From: Sphingobacterium chuzhouense
GTDB taxonomy: Bacteria; Bacteroidota; Bacteroidia; Sphingobacteriales; Sphingobacteriaceae
Direction: 5' to 3'
Assembly (NCBI RefSeq): GCF_014692525.1
Contig: NZ_JACNYL010000002.1
Span: 248,001 to 312,000, forward strand
DNA: 64,000 bases
This document shows, piece by piece, positions 55,261 to 64,000 of this stretch; within the stretch, counting starts at the first letter, position 1, and each line of letters opens with the position of its first letter. A program made the position numbers and the translations under genes. The notes below the pieces were generated by a model. It saw nothing but the letters and a program-made list of their open reading frames with translations, was not told where the DNA came from and did no database searches.

Positions 55261-55388
55261 TTTCCGTCGTTATCCCGAACGAAACAAATAGTCAAGCTAT
55301 TTTCTTTTAGTGTTCTTCGTTTTTTCGTACTTTTACCTACTTTCAAAGTAAAACAAACTGTATCAAAATAAAAGGCATTTTATTTTAA

Positions 55389-58157
55389 ATGAGCGAAGAG
55401 ACAAATTTTCCAGACGGAAATCCAGATCAGCACACAGACAATCAAGAACACGAGTTAAATTCGACAACTATTCCCTTATCGGGCTTATATGAAAACTGGT
55501 TTCTGGATTATGCTTCTTATGTTATCCTGGATCGTGCCGTACCACATATCAATGATGGTTTTAAACCTGTACAACGCCGCATCCTCCATTCCTTAAAGGA
55601 AATGGACGATGGACGCTATAATAAGGCAGCAAATGTCATTGGTAATACCATGAAATACCATCCACATGGTGATGCTTCGATTGGTGATGCAATGGTACAA
55701 CTCGGACAAAAAGATTTACTGATCGACTGTCAAGGAAACTGGGGTGATCCGATTACGGGCGACTCTGCTGCTGCTCCCCGTTATATCGAGGGACGTTTGT
55801 CTAAATTTGCTAATGAAGTGGCTTTCAATCCGGATACGACGGAATGGCAATTAAGCTACGACGGGCGGAATAAAGAGCCTGTTACCTTACCTGTAAAGTT
55901 CCCTCTTCTGTTGGCACAAGGTGCAGAAGGTATTGCGGTAGGATTGGCGACTAAAATCATGCCTCATAATTTCATCGAACTGATTGATGGTTCTATACAG
56001 GTGTTAAAAGGAGAGCGTCCCAATTTATTTCCGGACTTCCCGACAGGTGGCCTTGCTGACGTCTCCAATTATAATGAAGGACGCCGGGGTGGAAAAATCC
56101 GCGTTCGCGCGAAAATCGAGGAACGGGATAAAAAGACGTTGGCGATTACCGAAATCCCTTATGGGACGACGACAGGTGGACTAATAGAGAGCGTGGTTAC
56201 CGCAAATGAAAAGGGTAAAATCAAGATTAAAAGAATCGAAGATAATACGGCTGAGAATGTGGAGATAATCGTGCATTTGGCAGCGGGCATTTCGCCGGAT
56301 GTAACTATTGACGCACTGTATGCCTTCACTGCCTGCGAGACATCCATTTCGCCAAATACGTGTGTCATCATCGATAACAAGCCACACTTTATGAGTGTGA
56401 ACGACATCCTGATTGAAAACACAAAGCAAACGAAGGCACTGTTGAAACGCGAGCTTGAAATTAAGCTCCACGAACTGCAGGAGAAAATATTTTTCAGTTC
56501 GCTGCTCAAGATTTTCATTCAAGAAGGTATGTATAAACATCCGGATTATGAAAATGCGGGTGATTTCGAAACGGTCGTGAAAGTATTAGATGGCCTTTTC
56601 GAACCCTTCTTCGATCAGTTTTACCGCGCGATCACACCAGAGGATTACAAAAGGCTTATCGAAAAGCCGATGAGTAGCATCACCCGTTTCGATGTGAAGA
56701 AAGCCGACGAGCAGATGAAATCGCTGGAAGACGATATCAAAGTGGTCAAAAGGAATCTTCGAAACTTAACGGAATTTACCATCGATTGGTATGAACACTT
56801 GCGCAGTAAATATAGCAAAGGACGGGAGCGCAAAACGGAAATACGTATTTTTGATAAGGTCGAGGCTTCACAAGTTGCACTTGCCAATGCCAAGCTGTAT
56901 GTAAACCGCGCGGAAGGCTTTATCGGGACAGGCATGCGGAAGGACGAATTTGTATCGGAATGTTCCGACATTGACGATATTATTGTATTCCGCGCCGATG
57001 GTAAGTATTCGGTAACGAAAGTACAGGATAAAGTCTTCGTTGGAAAAGATATTATCCATATTGCTGTTTTCAAAAAAGGCGACGACCGTACCATTTATAA
57101 TGCTATTTATAAAGATGGCACATCGGGCACCAGTTACGTCAAACGATTTGCGGTTACCGCGGTAACACGTGATAAGGAATATGATATTTCTAAAGGCACG
57201 AAAGGTTCCAAAATACTTTATTTCACTGCCAATCCAAATGGTGAGGCGGAAATTGTGAATATACAGCTTAAACCACATTCAAAACTACGGAAACTCAGCT
57301 TTGATATTGATTTTGCTGAAATCGCCATTAAAGGTAGAGCTTCCCAAGGTAACATCGTTTCCAAATACCCCGTTAAAAAGGTCTCCTTCAAAAATGCAGG
57401 TGTTTCGACACTTGCCGGACGCAAAATATGGTTTGACGATGTACTTCGCCGCCTTAACGCGGACGAACGTGGTAGCTATCTCGGTGAATTTGATGGTGAT
57501 GACAAAATCCTATTGGTATACAAAGACGGCTCCTATGAGTTCTCTAGTTTTGATCTCAGCAACCACTTTGACAGCAATGTCTTACGTATGGAGAAATTCA
57601 TACCGGAACATGTGTATACCGCTGTTCACCAGGACGGTAAATCGGGAACGTATTATGTAAAGCGCTTTAAGTTTGACGACCAGCCCACCGGCAAACGTGT
57701 TTCCTTTATTAACGAAGCCTCCGGTTCTAAGCTTATTATACTGACAAACGGTGCGGAACCCATCGTTCGGGTAGATCTGCTAAAAGGAAAAACGCAAACA
57801 CCGGAAACATTGGAACAATCCCTAAACGAAGTTATCGATGTCAAAGGTATACGGGCACAAGGTAACCGGCTCTCGTTCCATACCGTAAAGAAAGTTAAAT
57901 TAATTACGGAAGAAGTCGACCTTACGAAAAAAACGGAACAGCAAGTAGATGAGGTTCCCCTTGAGAACACGGATAACCCGGAAAAGGAAACAAATGCAGA
58001 AGAATTGAAACAAGCATCTGATGATCAAAAAGATGCCGTGGAGAAAAGTGAAGAAACGGTTGCTGGGGAAGACAATCCGAGTGACAATATCAGCTTTGAA
58101 ATCACGAATCCCGATGACATCAATCTAGACGATTCTGGACAGACATCATTGTTTTAA
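55389..58157 (+). CDS. parC: DNA topoisomerase IV subunit A
   Basis: Type IIA topoisomerase A subunit of 922 aa that breaks and rejoins DNA to decatenate chromosomes. The winged-helix domain carries RRILHSLKEMDDGRYNKAAN and the catalytic Tyr132 in AAPRYIEGRL. The quinolone-determining region reads KYHPHGDASIGDAMV, with Ala96 where E. coli ParC has Ser80 and Asp100 where it has Glu84. Coiled-coil and C-terminal pinwheel domains follow, with an acidic tail after residue 850 (rich in Glu, Asp and Asn). Its N-terminus and pattern are those of the Bacteroidota ParC rather than GyrA. The parE partner is not in this window. Confidence 0.93.
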   Translation: MSEETNFPDGNPDQHTDNQEHELNSTTIPLSGLYENWFLDYASYVILDRAVPHINDGFKPVQRRILHSLKEMDDGRYNKAANVIGNTMKYHPHGDASIGDAMVQLGQKDLLIDCQGNWGDPITGDSAAAPRYIEGRLSKFANEVAFNPDTTEWQLSYDGRNKEPVTLPVKFPLLLAQGAEGIAVGLATKIMPHNFIELIDGSIQVLKGERPNLFPDFPTGGLADVSNYNEGRRGGKIRVRAKIEERDKKTLAITEIPYGTTTGGLIESVVTANEKGKIKIKRIEDNTAENVEIIVHLAAGISPDVTIDALYAFTACETSISPNTCVIIDNKPHFMSVNDILIENTKQTKALLKRELEIKLHELQEKIFFSSLLKIFIQEGMYKHPDYENAGDFETVVKVLDGLFEPFFDQFYRAITPEDYKRLIEKPMSSITRFDVKKADEQMKSLEDDIKVVKRNLRNLTEFTIDWYEHLRSKYSKGRERKTEIRIFDKVEASQVALANAKLYVNRAEGFIGTGMRKDEFVSECSDIDDIIVFRADGKYSVTKVQDKVFVGKDIIHIAVFKKGDDRTIYNAIYKDGTSGTSYVKRFAVTAVTRDKEYDISKGTKGSKILYFTANPNGEAEIVNIQLKPHSKLRKLSFDIDFAEIAIKGRASQGNIVSKYPVKKVSFKNAGVSTLAGRKIWFDDVLRRLNADERGSYLGEFDGDDKILLVYKDGSYEFSSFDLSNHFDSNVLRMEKFIPEHVYTAVHQDGKSGTYYVKRFKFDDQPTGKRVSFINEASGSKLIILTNGAEPIVRVDLLKGKTQTPETLEQSLNEVIDVKGIRAQGNRLSFHTVKKVKLITEEVDLTKKTEQQVDEVPLENTDNPEKETNAEELKQASDDQKDAVEKSEETVAGEDNPSDNISFEITNPDDINLDDSGQTSLF

Positions 58158-58302
58158 ATGTATAACGTGTGAATCATTTGTCTAATGGTTTTCTATCATG
58201 AATATGTCAAAGTGTTTACATTTATTATCATACATCAATGCGCAGCAATGATATTTGCCTGATATTTGTACTATTCAACAGGTTTAAAATTTAAAATATA
58301 AA

Positions 58303-58842
58303 ATGGAAAATACAATTATGGCAGCATGGAATTTAGACAAAGCGCATAGCGAGATCGAATTCAAAGTAAAACATATGATGATTTCAAACGTTAAAGGATA
58401 TTTTCACGACTTTGATGTTACGGTAAATGGTAGTGCAGAAGATCTAACACAGGCACAAGTCGATGTGGAGATTAAAACCGCATCTGTTAATACCAAAAGT
58501 GAGTCACGGGATGAGCATTTAAGAGGTGCTGACTTCTTCAACGCGGACGCTTATCCTATCATTCGCTTTACAACAACTGAAATCAAAAAGATAGACGATG
58601 ACGAGTTTGAATTAACCGGTGATTTAACTATTAAAGACGTTACCAGACCCGCAAGTTTTATTGCTGAATTTGGTGGTTTAGCCAAAGACCCTTGGGGCAA
58701 CCAAAAAGTCGGATACACGGTAAATGGCAAGATTAACCGTCAAGAGTTTGGATTGACTTGGAACGCTGCTTTAGAAACAGGCGGGGTTATGGTCAGCGAG
58801 GACATTAAATTTTATGCTGACGTACAATTTATCCTCTCTTAA
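58303..58842 (+). CDS. YceI-family lipid-binding protein
   Basis: Lipocalin-like YceI protein of 179 aa that binds isoprenoid-type lipids in characterised members. Visible family features are WNLDKAHSEIEFKVKHMMIS, KSESRDEHLRGADFFNADAYP, the strand FELTGDLTIKDVTRP and VGYTVNGKINRQEFGLTW. No signal peptide, so this is a cytoplasmic member. The start may instead be ATG 58318 (MAAWNLDK), which matches many homologues. It ends at a strong bidirectional terminator. Confidence 0.9.
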   Translation: MENTIMAAWNLDKAHSEIEFKVKHMMISNVKGYFHDFDVTVNGSAEDLTQAQVDVEIKTASVNTKSESRDEHLRGADFFNADAYPIIRFTTTEIKKIDDDEFELTGDLTIKDVTRPASFIAEFGGLAKDPWGNQKVGYTVNGKINRQEFGLTWNAALETGGVMVSEDIKFYADVQFILS

Positions 58843-58852
58843 AATAAGAGAG

Positions 58853-58888
58853 AAACATAGATACGCAACATGTTGCGTATCTATGTTT
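58853..58888. terminator. Bidirectional palindromic terminator
   Basis: A perfect 36-nt palindrome: 18-bp arms AAACATAGATACGCAACA / TGTTGCGTATCTATGTTT with no extra loop. T residues follow on the plus strand. It serves YceI and the convergent aldo/keto reductase, whose stop is at 58890. Confidence 0.88.
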
Positions 58889-58889
58889 T

Positions 58890-59795
58890 TTATAAATGCT
58901 CTTTATATACCAGTTTACGGATACCCCGCTCTAGTTCTTCGCGATCTTTTTCAGACAACACAATCGGTCGTTCTATAACTTCTTTTAGATCATTCAATTG
59001 CGCTAACGTACGCACACCTATCGCCGTGACATCCACAACAGAGTGACTGAGGACATACGCCAGTAAAAGATGAGTTTTACTGATACCCAGCGAAGTGGCG
59101 AGCTTTTCTACATTCCGCTTTGCACGCCCCACTTCTCCTGAAGTTAATTGCAAATAATCTTTTATTGGTTTATCGATTAACAATCCCTGTGTCAATGCCC
59201 CACGGCTAATAACAGAAATATTCTTCTCCTCCAATAGAGGAAAAACAACTTCTGGCCTGCGATCTAATAGATTATACTGCATCATGACACTTACGATATT
59301 TGATTTTTCGGTATATTCCCTAATCACGTTTGGCCGTATAGAAGAGAGACCATAATAACGAATCTTACCCTCTTTTACCAACAGCTCGAATGCTTCTATG
59401 ATTTCATCTATCGGATCCTCTATTGTGCCACCGTGCAATTGGTATAAATCAATGTAATCGGTGTTCAATCGCGCCAACGAAGCCTCTACCGCCTTGATAA
59501 TGTAAGGTTTGGAAGCTTTCCAGTCCCATGTACTACCATCAGAACGCCATTGATTACCGACTTTGGTTGCCAAAATGACTTTGTCACGTATCGATGCTAG
59601 TGCTTGACCGATCATATCCTCGTTCATGCCGCGCTCATACAGATCAGCTGTATCAAAATAATTAATACCTAATTCAATAGCTTGCTGCAGAATCTCTACG
59701 TTCTGTTTTGTTGCGCCACCTTTCAATGACATCGATCCCAAACCAATGGGCGCAACTTGTAGTGCTGAATGTCCTAGTTTCTTTAATGCTATCAT
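58890..59795 (-). CDS. Aldo/keto reductase
   Basis: NADPH-dependent oxidoreductase of 301 aa with a TIM-barrel fold, reducing aldehydes or ketones. The catalytic tetrad is visible: Asp and Tyr in INYFDTADLYERG (about residues 46-54), Lys in KVILATKVGNQW (about 76) and His in LYQLHGGTIEDP (about 120). The NADPH-binding end is RTLAQLNDLKEVIERP near 268. The substrate is unknown. It lies 16 bp after the FKBP gene stop on the same strand, so it probably belongs to a glycosyltransferase-FKBP-reductase transcript. Confidence 0.92.
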   Translation of the reverse strand: MIALKKLGHSALQVAPIGLGSMSLKGGATKQNVEILQQAIELGINYFDTADLYERGMNEDMIGQALASIRDKVILATKVGNQWRSDGSTWDWKASKPYIIKAVEASLARLNTDYIDLYQLHGGTIEDPIDEIIEAFELLVKEGKIRYYGLSSIRPNVIREYTEKSNIVSVMMQYNLLDRRPEVVFPLLEEKNISVISRGALTQGLLIDKPIKDYLQLTSGEVGRAKRNVEKLATSLGISKTHLLLAYVLSHSVVDVTAIGVRTLAQLNDLKEVIERPIVLSEKDREELERGIRKLVYKEHL

Positions 59796-59811
59796 TTCTA
59801 ACGTAAAGTCC

Positions 59812-60504
59812 CTACAATGTGGCTGGTGCTTCCTGACTTTTTATCCCGATTAATTCGATTTCAAAAATCAATGGGCTATAAGGCGGTATATCTCTCCCCG
59901 CGCCACGTTCGCCATAACCTAATTTAGAGGGGATATATAACCTGTACTTCGCCCCACTTGCCATTAACGGAATACCTAACTGCCACCCTTTAATAACATT
60001 GGTTAGATCAATATCCAACGGTTCCCCGCGTTCATATGAATTATCAAAAACCTTCCCATCTGCCAATGTGCCTTTATAATGTACGGTTACTTCATCATCG
60101 CCCGTAGGCTTCAATCCGTTTCCCTCTTGAATCACTTCATAATAAAGTCCGTCTTGAAGATGCTGGATACCGGGCTTTTCTTTAACAGAATTAAAAAATG
60201 TGATTTCCTCTTCCTTGAATACATTGATTTTTTCCTCCGCCGCCTTTGCAAAAGCCTCCTTGATAATACGTATTCCTTCTTCTTCACCAATCAATTCCTC
60301 TTTTCCCTGTATAGCGTCATTTACACCTTGTAAGAAACTGTCAGAATTAATCTTGACGCCACTGCTCGTGAGTGAAGAACCTACATCTTTACCCAATGCA
60401 TAGGATACGGAATCGGTATTTGATTTTAAAACCTGCGCCTGCGTTGCAGACATACCTGTAAATGTAACTGCCATCAAGGCAAATCCAATCTTGTTTATAT
60501 TCAT
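59812..60504 (-). CDS. FKBP-type peptidyl-prolyl cis-trans isomerase (FkpA-like)
   Basis: Exported folding catalyst of 230 aa. Signal peptide 1-23 (ATQAQ), an N-terminal helical dimerisation domain (about 30-110, DSVSYALGKDVGSSLTSSGV) and a C-terminal FKBP domain (about 130-220) with VTVHYKGTLADGKVFDNSYE, IKGWQLGIPLMASGAKYRLY and PSKLGYGERGAGRDIPPYSP. Hydrophobic-pocket residues are intact. Its ATG overlaps the end of the upstream glycosyltransferase by 4 bp (ATGA), so the two are translationally coupled. Confidence 0.93.
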   Translation of the reverse strand: MNINKIGFALMAVTFTGMSATQAQVLKSNTDSVSYALGKDVGSSLTSSGVKINSDSFLQGVNDAIQGKEELIGEEEGIRIIKEAFAKAAEEKINVFKEEEITFFNSVKEKPGIQHLQDGLYYEVIQEGNGLKPTGDDEVTVHYKGTLADGKVFDNSYERGEPLDIDLTNVIKGWQLGIPLMASGAKYRLYIPSKLGYGERGAGRDIPPYSPLIFEIELIGIKSQEAPATL

Positions 60505-61490
60505 TGTTTATGTTTTTCAACTATATTGGTCACAATATCTCTCGTCATATTGGGGTAATCAACCGTCACTTTAATCTTACTGTTTAGCCATGCCTCAATA
60601 GCATAATCAAACTTTTTCTTCAAGCTATCAATCACCGGGACGCCCATCTGTTCTAGCGCTGCCGCGTTTAAATGTTGTTCATATTGGTTTTTCATGGGAA
60701 TCACCAATAATTTCTTTTCCAAAAAAAGTGCCTCTGCAGGTGTTTCAAACCCCGCACCACATAATACGCCTGAAGCATCCGCCATACTCTTCACAAACGT
60801 ATCACTCTTTATCGGGTTAATAGTCACGTTCTTAACGGTGAATTTCTTTTTATTATGTTTGGAATAGACATCCCACCTAACGTCCGGAAACTTAGAAAGA
60901 TTTTTAAGCAAATGTGCATCATCGTAAGCAGGTAAATAGACGGTATAATGCCCGTTATCTTTAGGATCGAGCTGACGGATAGATTCCCGTATCACCGGTG
61001 TATAAATATGATCATGGTAGGCCTTGAAATGAAAACCGTAGGCTACACTTGACGGTGCATAGTTCTTCATAATAAATTTACCCAACATGTCGGTCTCTTC
61101 CGGTTTAGGGCTTGCGGGATCTAATGCGCCTATCTGATGACTCAGTCCGATACAAGGAATTTCCCGGGTCTGACAAGCCCAAGCTGAAATGGGTTCGAAA
61201 TCATTGATGATAAGGTCGTATTTTTCAACAGGCAAATTATTTATTTCTTTAATAAATCTCCGAACAGTAGAACTCATAAAAGTTCGCCATAGATCCACAC
61301 CACCTGATTTTCCAAAAATAAAGCTCAAACCGTGCAGACGGTATTTGACGGGAAATGGTAACTCGATATCTGCTTGGATACCGCTCACCAGCACGTCTAC
61401 TTCTCCTAATGTCTGCAATATCGGGATAATGTCCAAAGCTCTACATAAATGACCATTACCCGTTCCTTGCACTGCATACAATATTTTCAT
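60501..61490 (-). CDS. GT-B fold glycosyltransferase-like protein
   Basis: A 329-aa protein of the Glyco_trans_1_3-type GT-B family, related to MurG-like enzymes that use UDP-sugars. The N-terminus ILYAVQGTGNGHLCRALDII holds the Gly-rich loop with the conserved His. The C-terminal donor-site block is GVLCGAGFETPAEALFLEKK near residue 238, followed by IPMKNQYEQHLNAAALEQMG. No membrane helix, so it works in the cytoplasm or at the inner membrane face. Donor and acceptor cannot be read. It is coupled to an exported FKBP isomerase, an odd partnership. Confidence 0.85.
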   Translation of the reverse strand: MKILYAVQGTGNGHLCRALDIIPILQTLGEVDVLVSGIQADIELPFPVKYRLHGLSFIFGKSGGVDLWRTFMSSTVRRFIKEINNLPVEKYDLIINDFEPISAWACQTREIPCIGLSHQIGALDPASPKPEETDMLGKFIMKNYAPSSVAYGFHFKAYHDHIYTPVIRESIRQLDPKDNGHYTVYLPAYDDAHLLKNLSKFPDVRWDVYSKHNKKKFTVKNVTINPIKSDTFVKSMADASGVLCGAGFETPAEALFLEKKLLVIPMKNQYEQHLNAAALEQMGVPVIDSLKKKFDYAIEAWLNSKIKVTVDYPNMTRDIVTNIVEKHKQ

Positions 61491-61616
61491 CTCCGCTTTA
61501 ATATATCGCTTTCATACAGTTGCCCAAAGTACTAATTTTCCCGTAATTGGGGAACAAGTAACCTATTTTAATTTAAATTTATTACCTTTATAACAGACCA
61601 TCTATACAAATGAATT

Positions 61617-62558
61617 ATGTACAACAAATATTGTCACTTTCTTGGCATGCTCCTTATTCTAATATGCAGTTCATGGGGATTTTATGCGCACAAAAAAATT
61701 AATCATGCAGCGGTGTTTACGTTGCCCACAGAGCTTGCTAAATTTTACAAAAGACACATTGATGTAATTACAGAAAAAGCGGTGGATGCAGATAAAAGAT
61801 GTTATGTGGATTCTCTGGAATCTCCCAGACATTTTATTGATGTGGAAGAATATGAAGACGGGAATATGGATTCTATTCCCATACATTGGAGTCGCGCCAT
61901 TGAAAAATTCCAGGAACGGAAGTTGCGGGCAAGCGGTATCGTGCCTTGGCAGATATATTTCACCTATCAGAAACTGGTGAAGGCATTTCGGGAAAGCAAC
62001 ACAAATGCCATCATTCGCCACTCTGCCGATCTCGGTCATTATGTATCGGATGCACACGTACCGCTTCACACCACGCGTAACTATAACGGCCAGTTAACCG
62101 GACAGATCGGTATCCATGCGTTTTGGGAGAGCAGATTGCCAGAAATGTTTGCTGACGGTTATAACCTATTCGTTGGAAAAGCCGAGTACCTCGATAGTCC
62201 GCTTGATTCCGCATGGGTCATTGTACGGGAAAGCAATGCTTTAGTTGATTCGGTATTATTATTAGAAAAAGAACTTTCCAACACATTCCCCAAACATCTA
62301 CAACGAAGTTATATTACCCGAAACAATATACTTATTTCCAGCTATTCAGATGCTTATGCCAGTGCTTACCATGAACGTATGCAAGGTATGGTGGAAGACC
62401 GCATGCGAAAATCCATTCAGCGTACCGGTTCCTTTTGGTTTTCTGCTTGGGTAGATGCCGGACAGCCTTCTTTAAAAGGCAAATTGAAATCCGATCAAAA
62501 AGATGAAGTAACTGATGTCCAACAAGGAAAAATTATCGGACGAGAAGAATGGCATTAG
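61617..62558 (+). CDS. Zinc-dependent phospholipase C / S1-P1 nuclease-fold protein
   Basis: Exported helical metalloenzyme of 313 aa. The signal peptide would be cut before Trp20, giving a mature N-terminus WGFYAHKK: Trp20 and His25 have the 5-residue spacing of the Trp1 and His6 zinc ligands of this fold. Further ligands are in SPRHFIDVEEY (about 70), HYVSDAHVPLH (about 147) and HAFWES (about 168), where Glu is used as in phospholipase C enzymes. Activity on phospholipid or nucleic acid cannot be chosen from sequence. Convergent with the MocR-type gene, overlapping by 4 bp. Confidence 0.85.
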   Translation: MYNKYCHFLGMLLILICSSWGFYAHKKINHAAVFTLPTELAKFYKRHIDVITEKAVDADKRCYVDSLESPRHFIDVEEYEDGNMDSIPIHWSRAIEKFQERKLRASGIVPWQIYFTYQKLVKAFRESNTNAIIRHSADLGHYVSDAHVPLHTTRNYNGQLTGQIGIHAFWESRLPEMFADGYNLFVGKAEYLDSPLDSAWVIVRESNALVDSVLLLEKELSNTFPKHLQRSYITRNNILISSYSDAYASAYHERMQGMVEDRMRKSIQRTGSFWFSAWVDAGQPSLKGKLKSDQKDEVTDVQQGKIIGREEWH

Positions 62559-64000
62559 GTTATTTTCATCATTCCTCTTCGCAATATCTCCATCGCTTGC
62601 TCCAACTCGTTTTCATTTAAGTGGCCAAAACCTAATCGCATAGCGGACAACGTATTGTTTTGGTACAACAAATTCTTTGGAATAAATAGATCATCTTTTT
62701 TACACAAATTTGCTAACTGAAAAAGAGAAAAACGTTTATCCCAAGTAGTCCATAGTGCTAAACCTCCTGAAGGCTTTTGGAACTCTACGATCTCATTAAA
62801 GCGCGTTTCTAAAATTTCACACAATAAATCCCTACGTTCGCGATATACCTTCATCGATTTTTTGAGATGTCGATGAATCTCCCCCTCCTCTATCATTTCG
62901 CCCAAAGCCTGTTCCATAATGAGATCCCCTTGCCTATCGATAATACCCAAATATTTACGCATTTCCGCAACAAGGTTATCCGGAGCAACAACAAAACCTG
63001 TCCTAAAAGCGGGAGCGAGCGATTTTCCAAATGACCCTACATATACCACCATCCCATGGATGTCACCACTTGCTAAAGGCATAACAGCCATCTGCTCATA
63101 TTGAAAATCATAATCGTAATCATCTTCTACGATAATAAAACCGTATTCTTGCGCCAGCTGCAACAAGGCAATTCTTTTTTGGGCGGATAGTGTTACCGTA
63201 GTGGGGTAGTGATGATGGGGTGTAACGTGTACTATACGCACCTCACCCGGTTTAAAGTGTATGCGGATATAATCTACATCAATACCGCTTTCATCTACTG
63301 GAATTGTACGTACCCTTGCGCCCATTTTTTGAAATACCATATTGGCGGAAAACATACTCAGATCGCCTACCAAAACTTGGTCCCCTTTCGAAAGCAAGAT
63401 TTGCGAAATAATATATAAACTCATTTCCACACTGCGCGTGATGAGTAAGTTATTTTTAGAAATATGCAAGCCCCTTGAAAAATTCAAATAGTTGCTCAAT
63501 TGCTCCCTAAAATATTCACTTCCTTCCATATTATGCCCCGTAAGACGTTTCAAATTGTGCTTACGTTTCATCGAAGCGCTGTACCAGCGAGAAAGGTTTT
63601 GCATCTGTGTAAGCCGTATGTCTGGTTGCCCATCGTTAAAAACCAAGTGGTTCTTTGAGAATTCAAAGGGATTATCCAGAATTGTTGATTGTCTAAACTT
63701 GAATCCGGTCGAGGTAGGGTATTTTGCTAGTGAAACCAATTTTTCATAAGGTTTATCCATTTTCACCTGATGCGATTGATTGACGACGAACGTACCCTTG
63801 TTCGGCCGCACCTCAACCCATCCCTGTGCTTCGAGTTCGTCATATATCGCAATAACCGTTTTGCGATGCACTTGCAACACTTCGCTTAGCGCTCTCGTCC
63901 CCGGTAGCTTCATACCCACTAATAGATATCCACGCTGAACGGCATTTATCATCTGTTGGGAAACCTGTAAATATATCGGTTGTACCGATGTTCGGTCAAT
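62555..64000 (-). CDS. MocR-type regulator (GntR HTH plus aminotransferase domain), 5' end outside window
   Basis: Transcription regulator with an N-terminal GntR winged helix and a C-terminal class I aminotransferase-like domain that binds PLP. Reading past ATG 63952 stays open to the window edge and gives the expected GntR start (PIYLQVSQQMINAVQRGYL), so the true start lies beyond 64000. HTH: LPGTRALSEVLQVHRKTVIA. PLP domain: VEDDYDYDFQYE, and the Lys in YVGSFGKSLAPAFRTGFVVA. Such proteins often control pyridoxal, GABA or taurine metabolism; the target here is probably a divergent neighbour outside the window. Confidence 0.9.
   Translation of the reverse strand: MDRTSVQPIYLQVSQQMINAVQRGYLLVGMKLPGTRALSEVLQVHRKTVIAIYDELEAQGWVEVRPNKGTFVVNQSHQVKMDKPYEKLVSLAKYPTSTGFKFRQSTILDNPFEFSKNHLVFNDGQPDIRLTQMQNLSRWYSASMKRKHNLKRLTGHNMEGSEYFREQLSNYLNFSRGLHISKNNLLITRSVEMSLYIISQILLSKGDQVLVGDLSMFSANMVFQKMGARVRTIPVDESGIDVDYIRIHFKPGEVRIVHVTPHHHYPTTVTLSAQKRIALLQLAQEYGFIIVEDDYDYDFQYEQMAVMPLASGDIHGMVVYVGSFGKSLAPAFRTGFVVAPDNLVAEMRKYLGIIDRQGDLIMEQALGEMIEEGEIHRHLKKSMKVYRERRDLLCEILETRFNEIVEFQKPSGGLALWTTWDKRFSLFQLANLCKKDDLFIPKNLLYQNNTLSAMRLGFGHLNENELEQAMEILRRGMMKIT

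Larger units (their letters stand above)
54714..55388. other. 675-bp repeat island between the PUL and parC
   Basis: No confident gene. It contains a 22-bp inverted repeat (54767-54831), two 21-bp direct repeats (54937-54978) and four and a third copies of a 63-bp repeat (54989-55260). The last 130 bp form the parC leader. The repeats leave long open frames on both strands (54945-55310 plus, 54906-55346 minus), neither of which resembles a known protein. Confidence 0.75.

Noticed and set aside
54906..55346. 146-aa ORF on the minus strand across the 63-bp repeats
   Set aside because: The frame is open on both strands only because each unit is stop-free in several frames. There is no recognisable domain, start context or terminator, so it is described as a repeat and not as a gene; the plus-strand frame is treated equally.

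Overview
The window is chromosomal DNA from a member of the Bacteroidota, most likely family Sphingobacteriaceae (Sphingobacterium, Pedobacter or Olivibacter-like). Reasons: three SusC/SusD outer-membrane nutrient-uptake pairs, an ECF sigma/FecR pair, many Bacteroidota-type lipoproteins, few Shine-Dalgarno sequences, a DnaE with its own exonuclease domain, and the ftsX-DUF3098-uppP-truB-ribF gene order. Genus is inference. No phage, transposase, integrase or CRISPR array was seen.

Layout. 1-11.9 kb: housekeeping and small genes (SMP-30 lipoprotein, DUF4256, thioredoxin, exonuclease-DnaE fusion, DUF4230, a zinc-ribbon protein, an SSB, alkaline phosphatase, one tRNA-Ala, a lipocalin, DUF4268). 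11.9-19.4 kb: a BASS-type transporter, then an ECF sigma factor, FecR anti-sigma, SusC and SusD set without degradative enzymes. 19.5-31.5 kb: aminotransferase, Tat-exported asparaginase, CutC, a DUF3307/SatD pair with a 28-bp operator-like array, leuS, and the ftsX-DUF3098-uppP-truB-ribF run facing ispE. 31.8-54.7 kb: a polysaccharide utilisation locus (PUL). 54.7-55.4 kb: a non-genic repeat island. 55.4-64 kb: topoisomerase IV subunit A, YceI, aldo/keto reductase, FKBP isomerase, glycosyltransferase, a zinc phospholipase/nuclease-like protein, and a MocR-type regulator cut by the window end.

The PUL is the main accessory system. A membrane-spanning one-component regulator (periplasmic propeller, Y_Y_Y domain, one membrane helix, coiled coil, LuxR-type HTH) precedes two transcription units. 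Unit 1 is susC-susD-DUF4886 esterase-like lipoprotein. Unit 2 is susC-susD-two GH144-like glycanases-sulfatase-GH43-like/F5-8C/FN3 protein-GH3 beta-glucosidase. GH144 plus GH3 points to beta-1,2-glucan. The sulfatase-fold enzyme, GH43-like enzyme and SGNH-like protein suggest that the glucan carries substituents or is linked to other sugars. Both susC promoters share the same two-part layout with almost identical spacing, which marks them as probable targets of the regulator.

The least explained DNA is: the 63-bp-period array before parC; the 28-bp array before satD (three copies of a 10-6-10 dyad, then a half copy); the 10-bp-period array between the zinc-ribbon gene and ssb; and the duplicated susC promoters.
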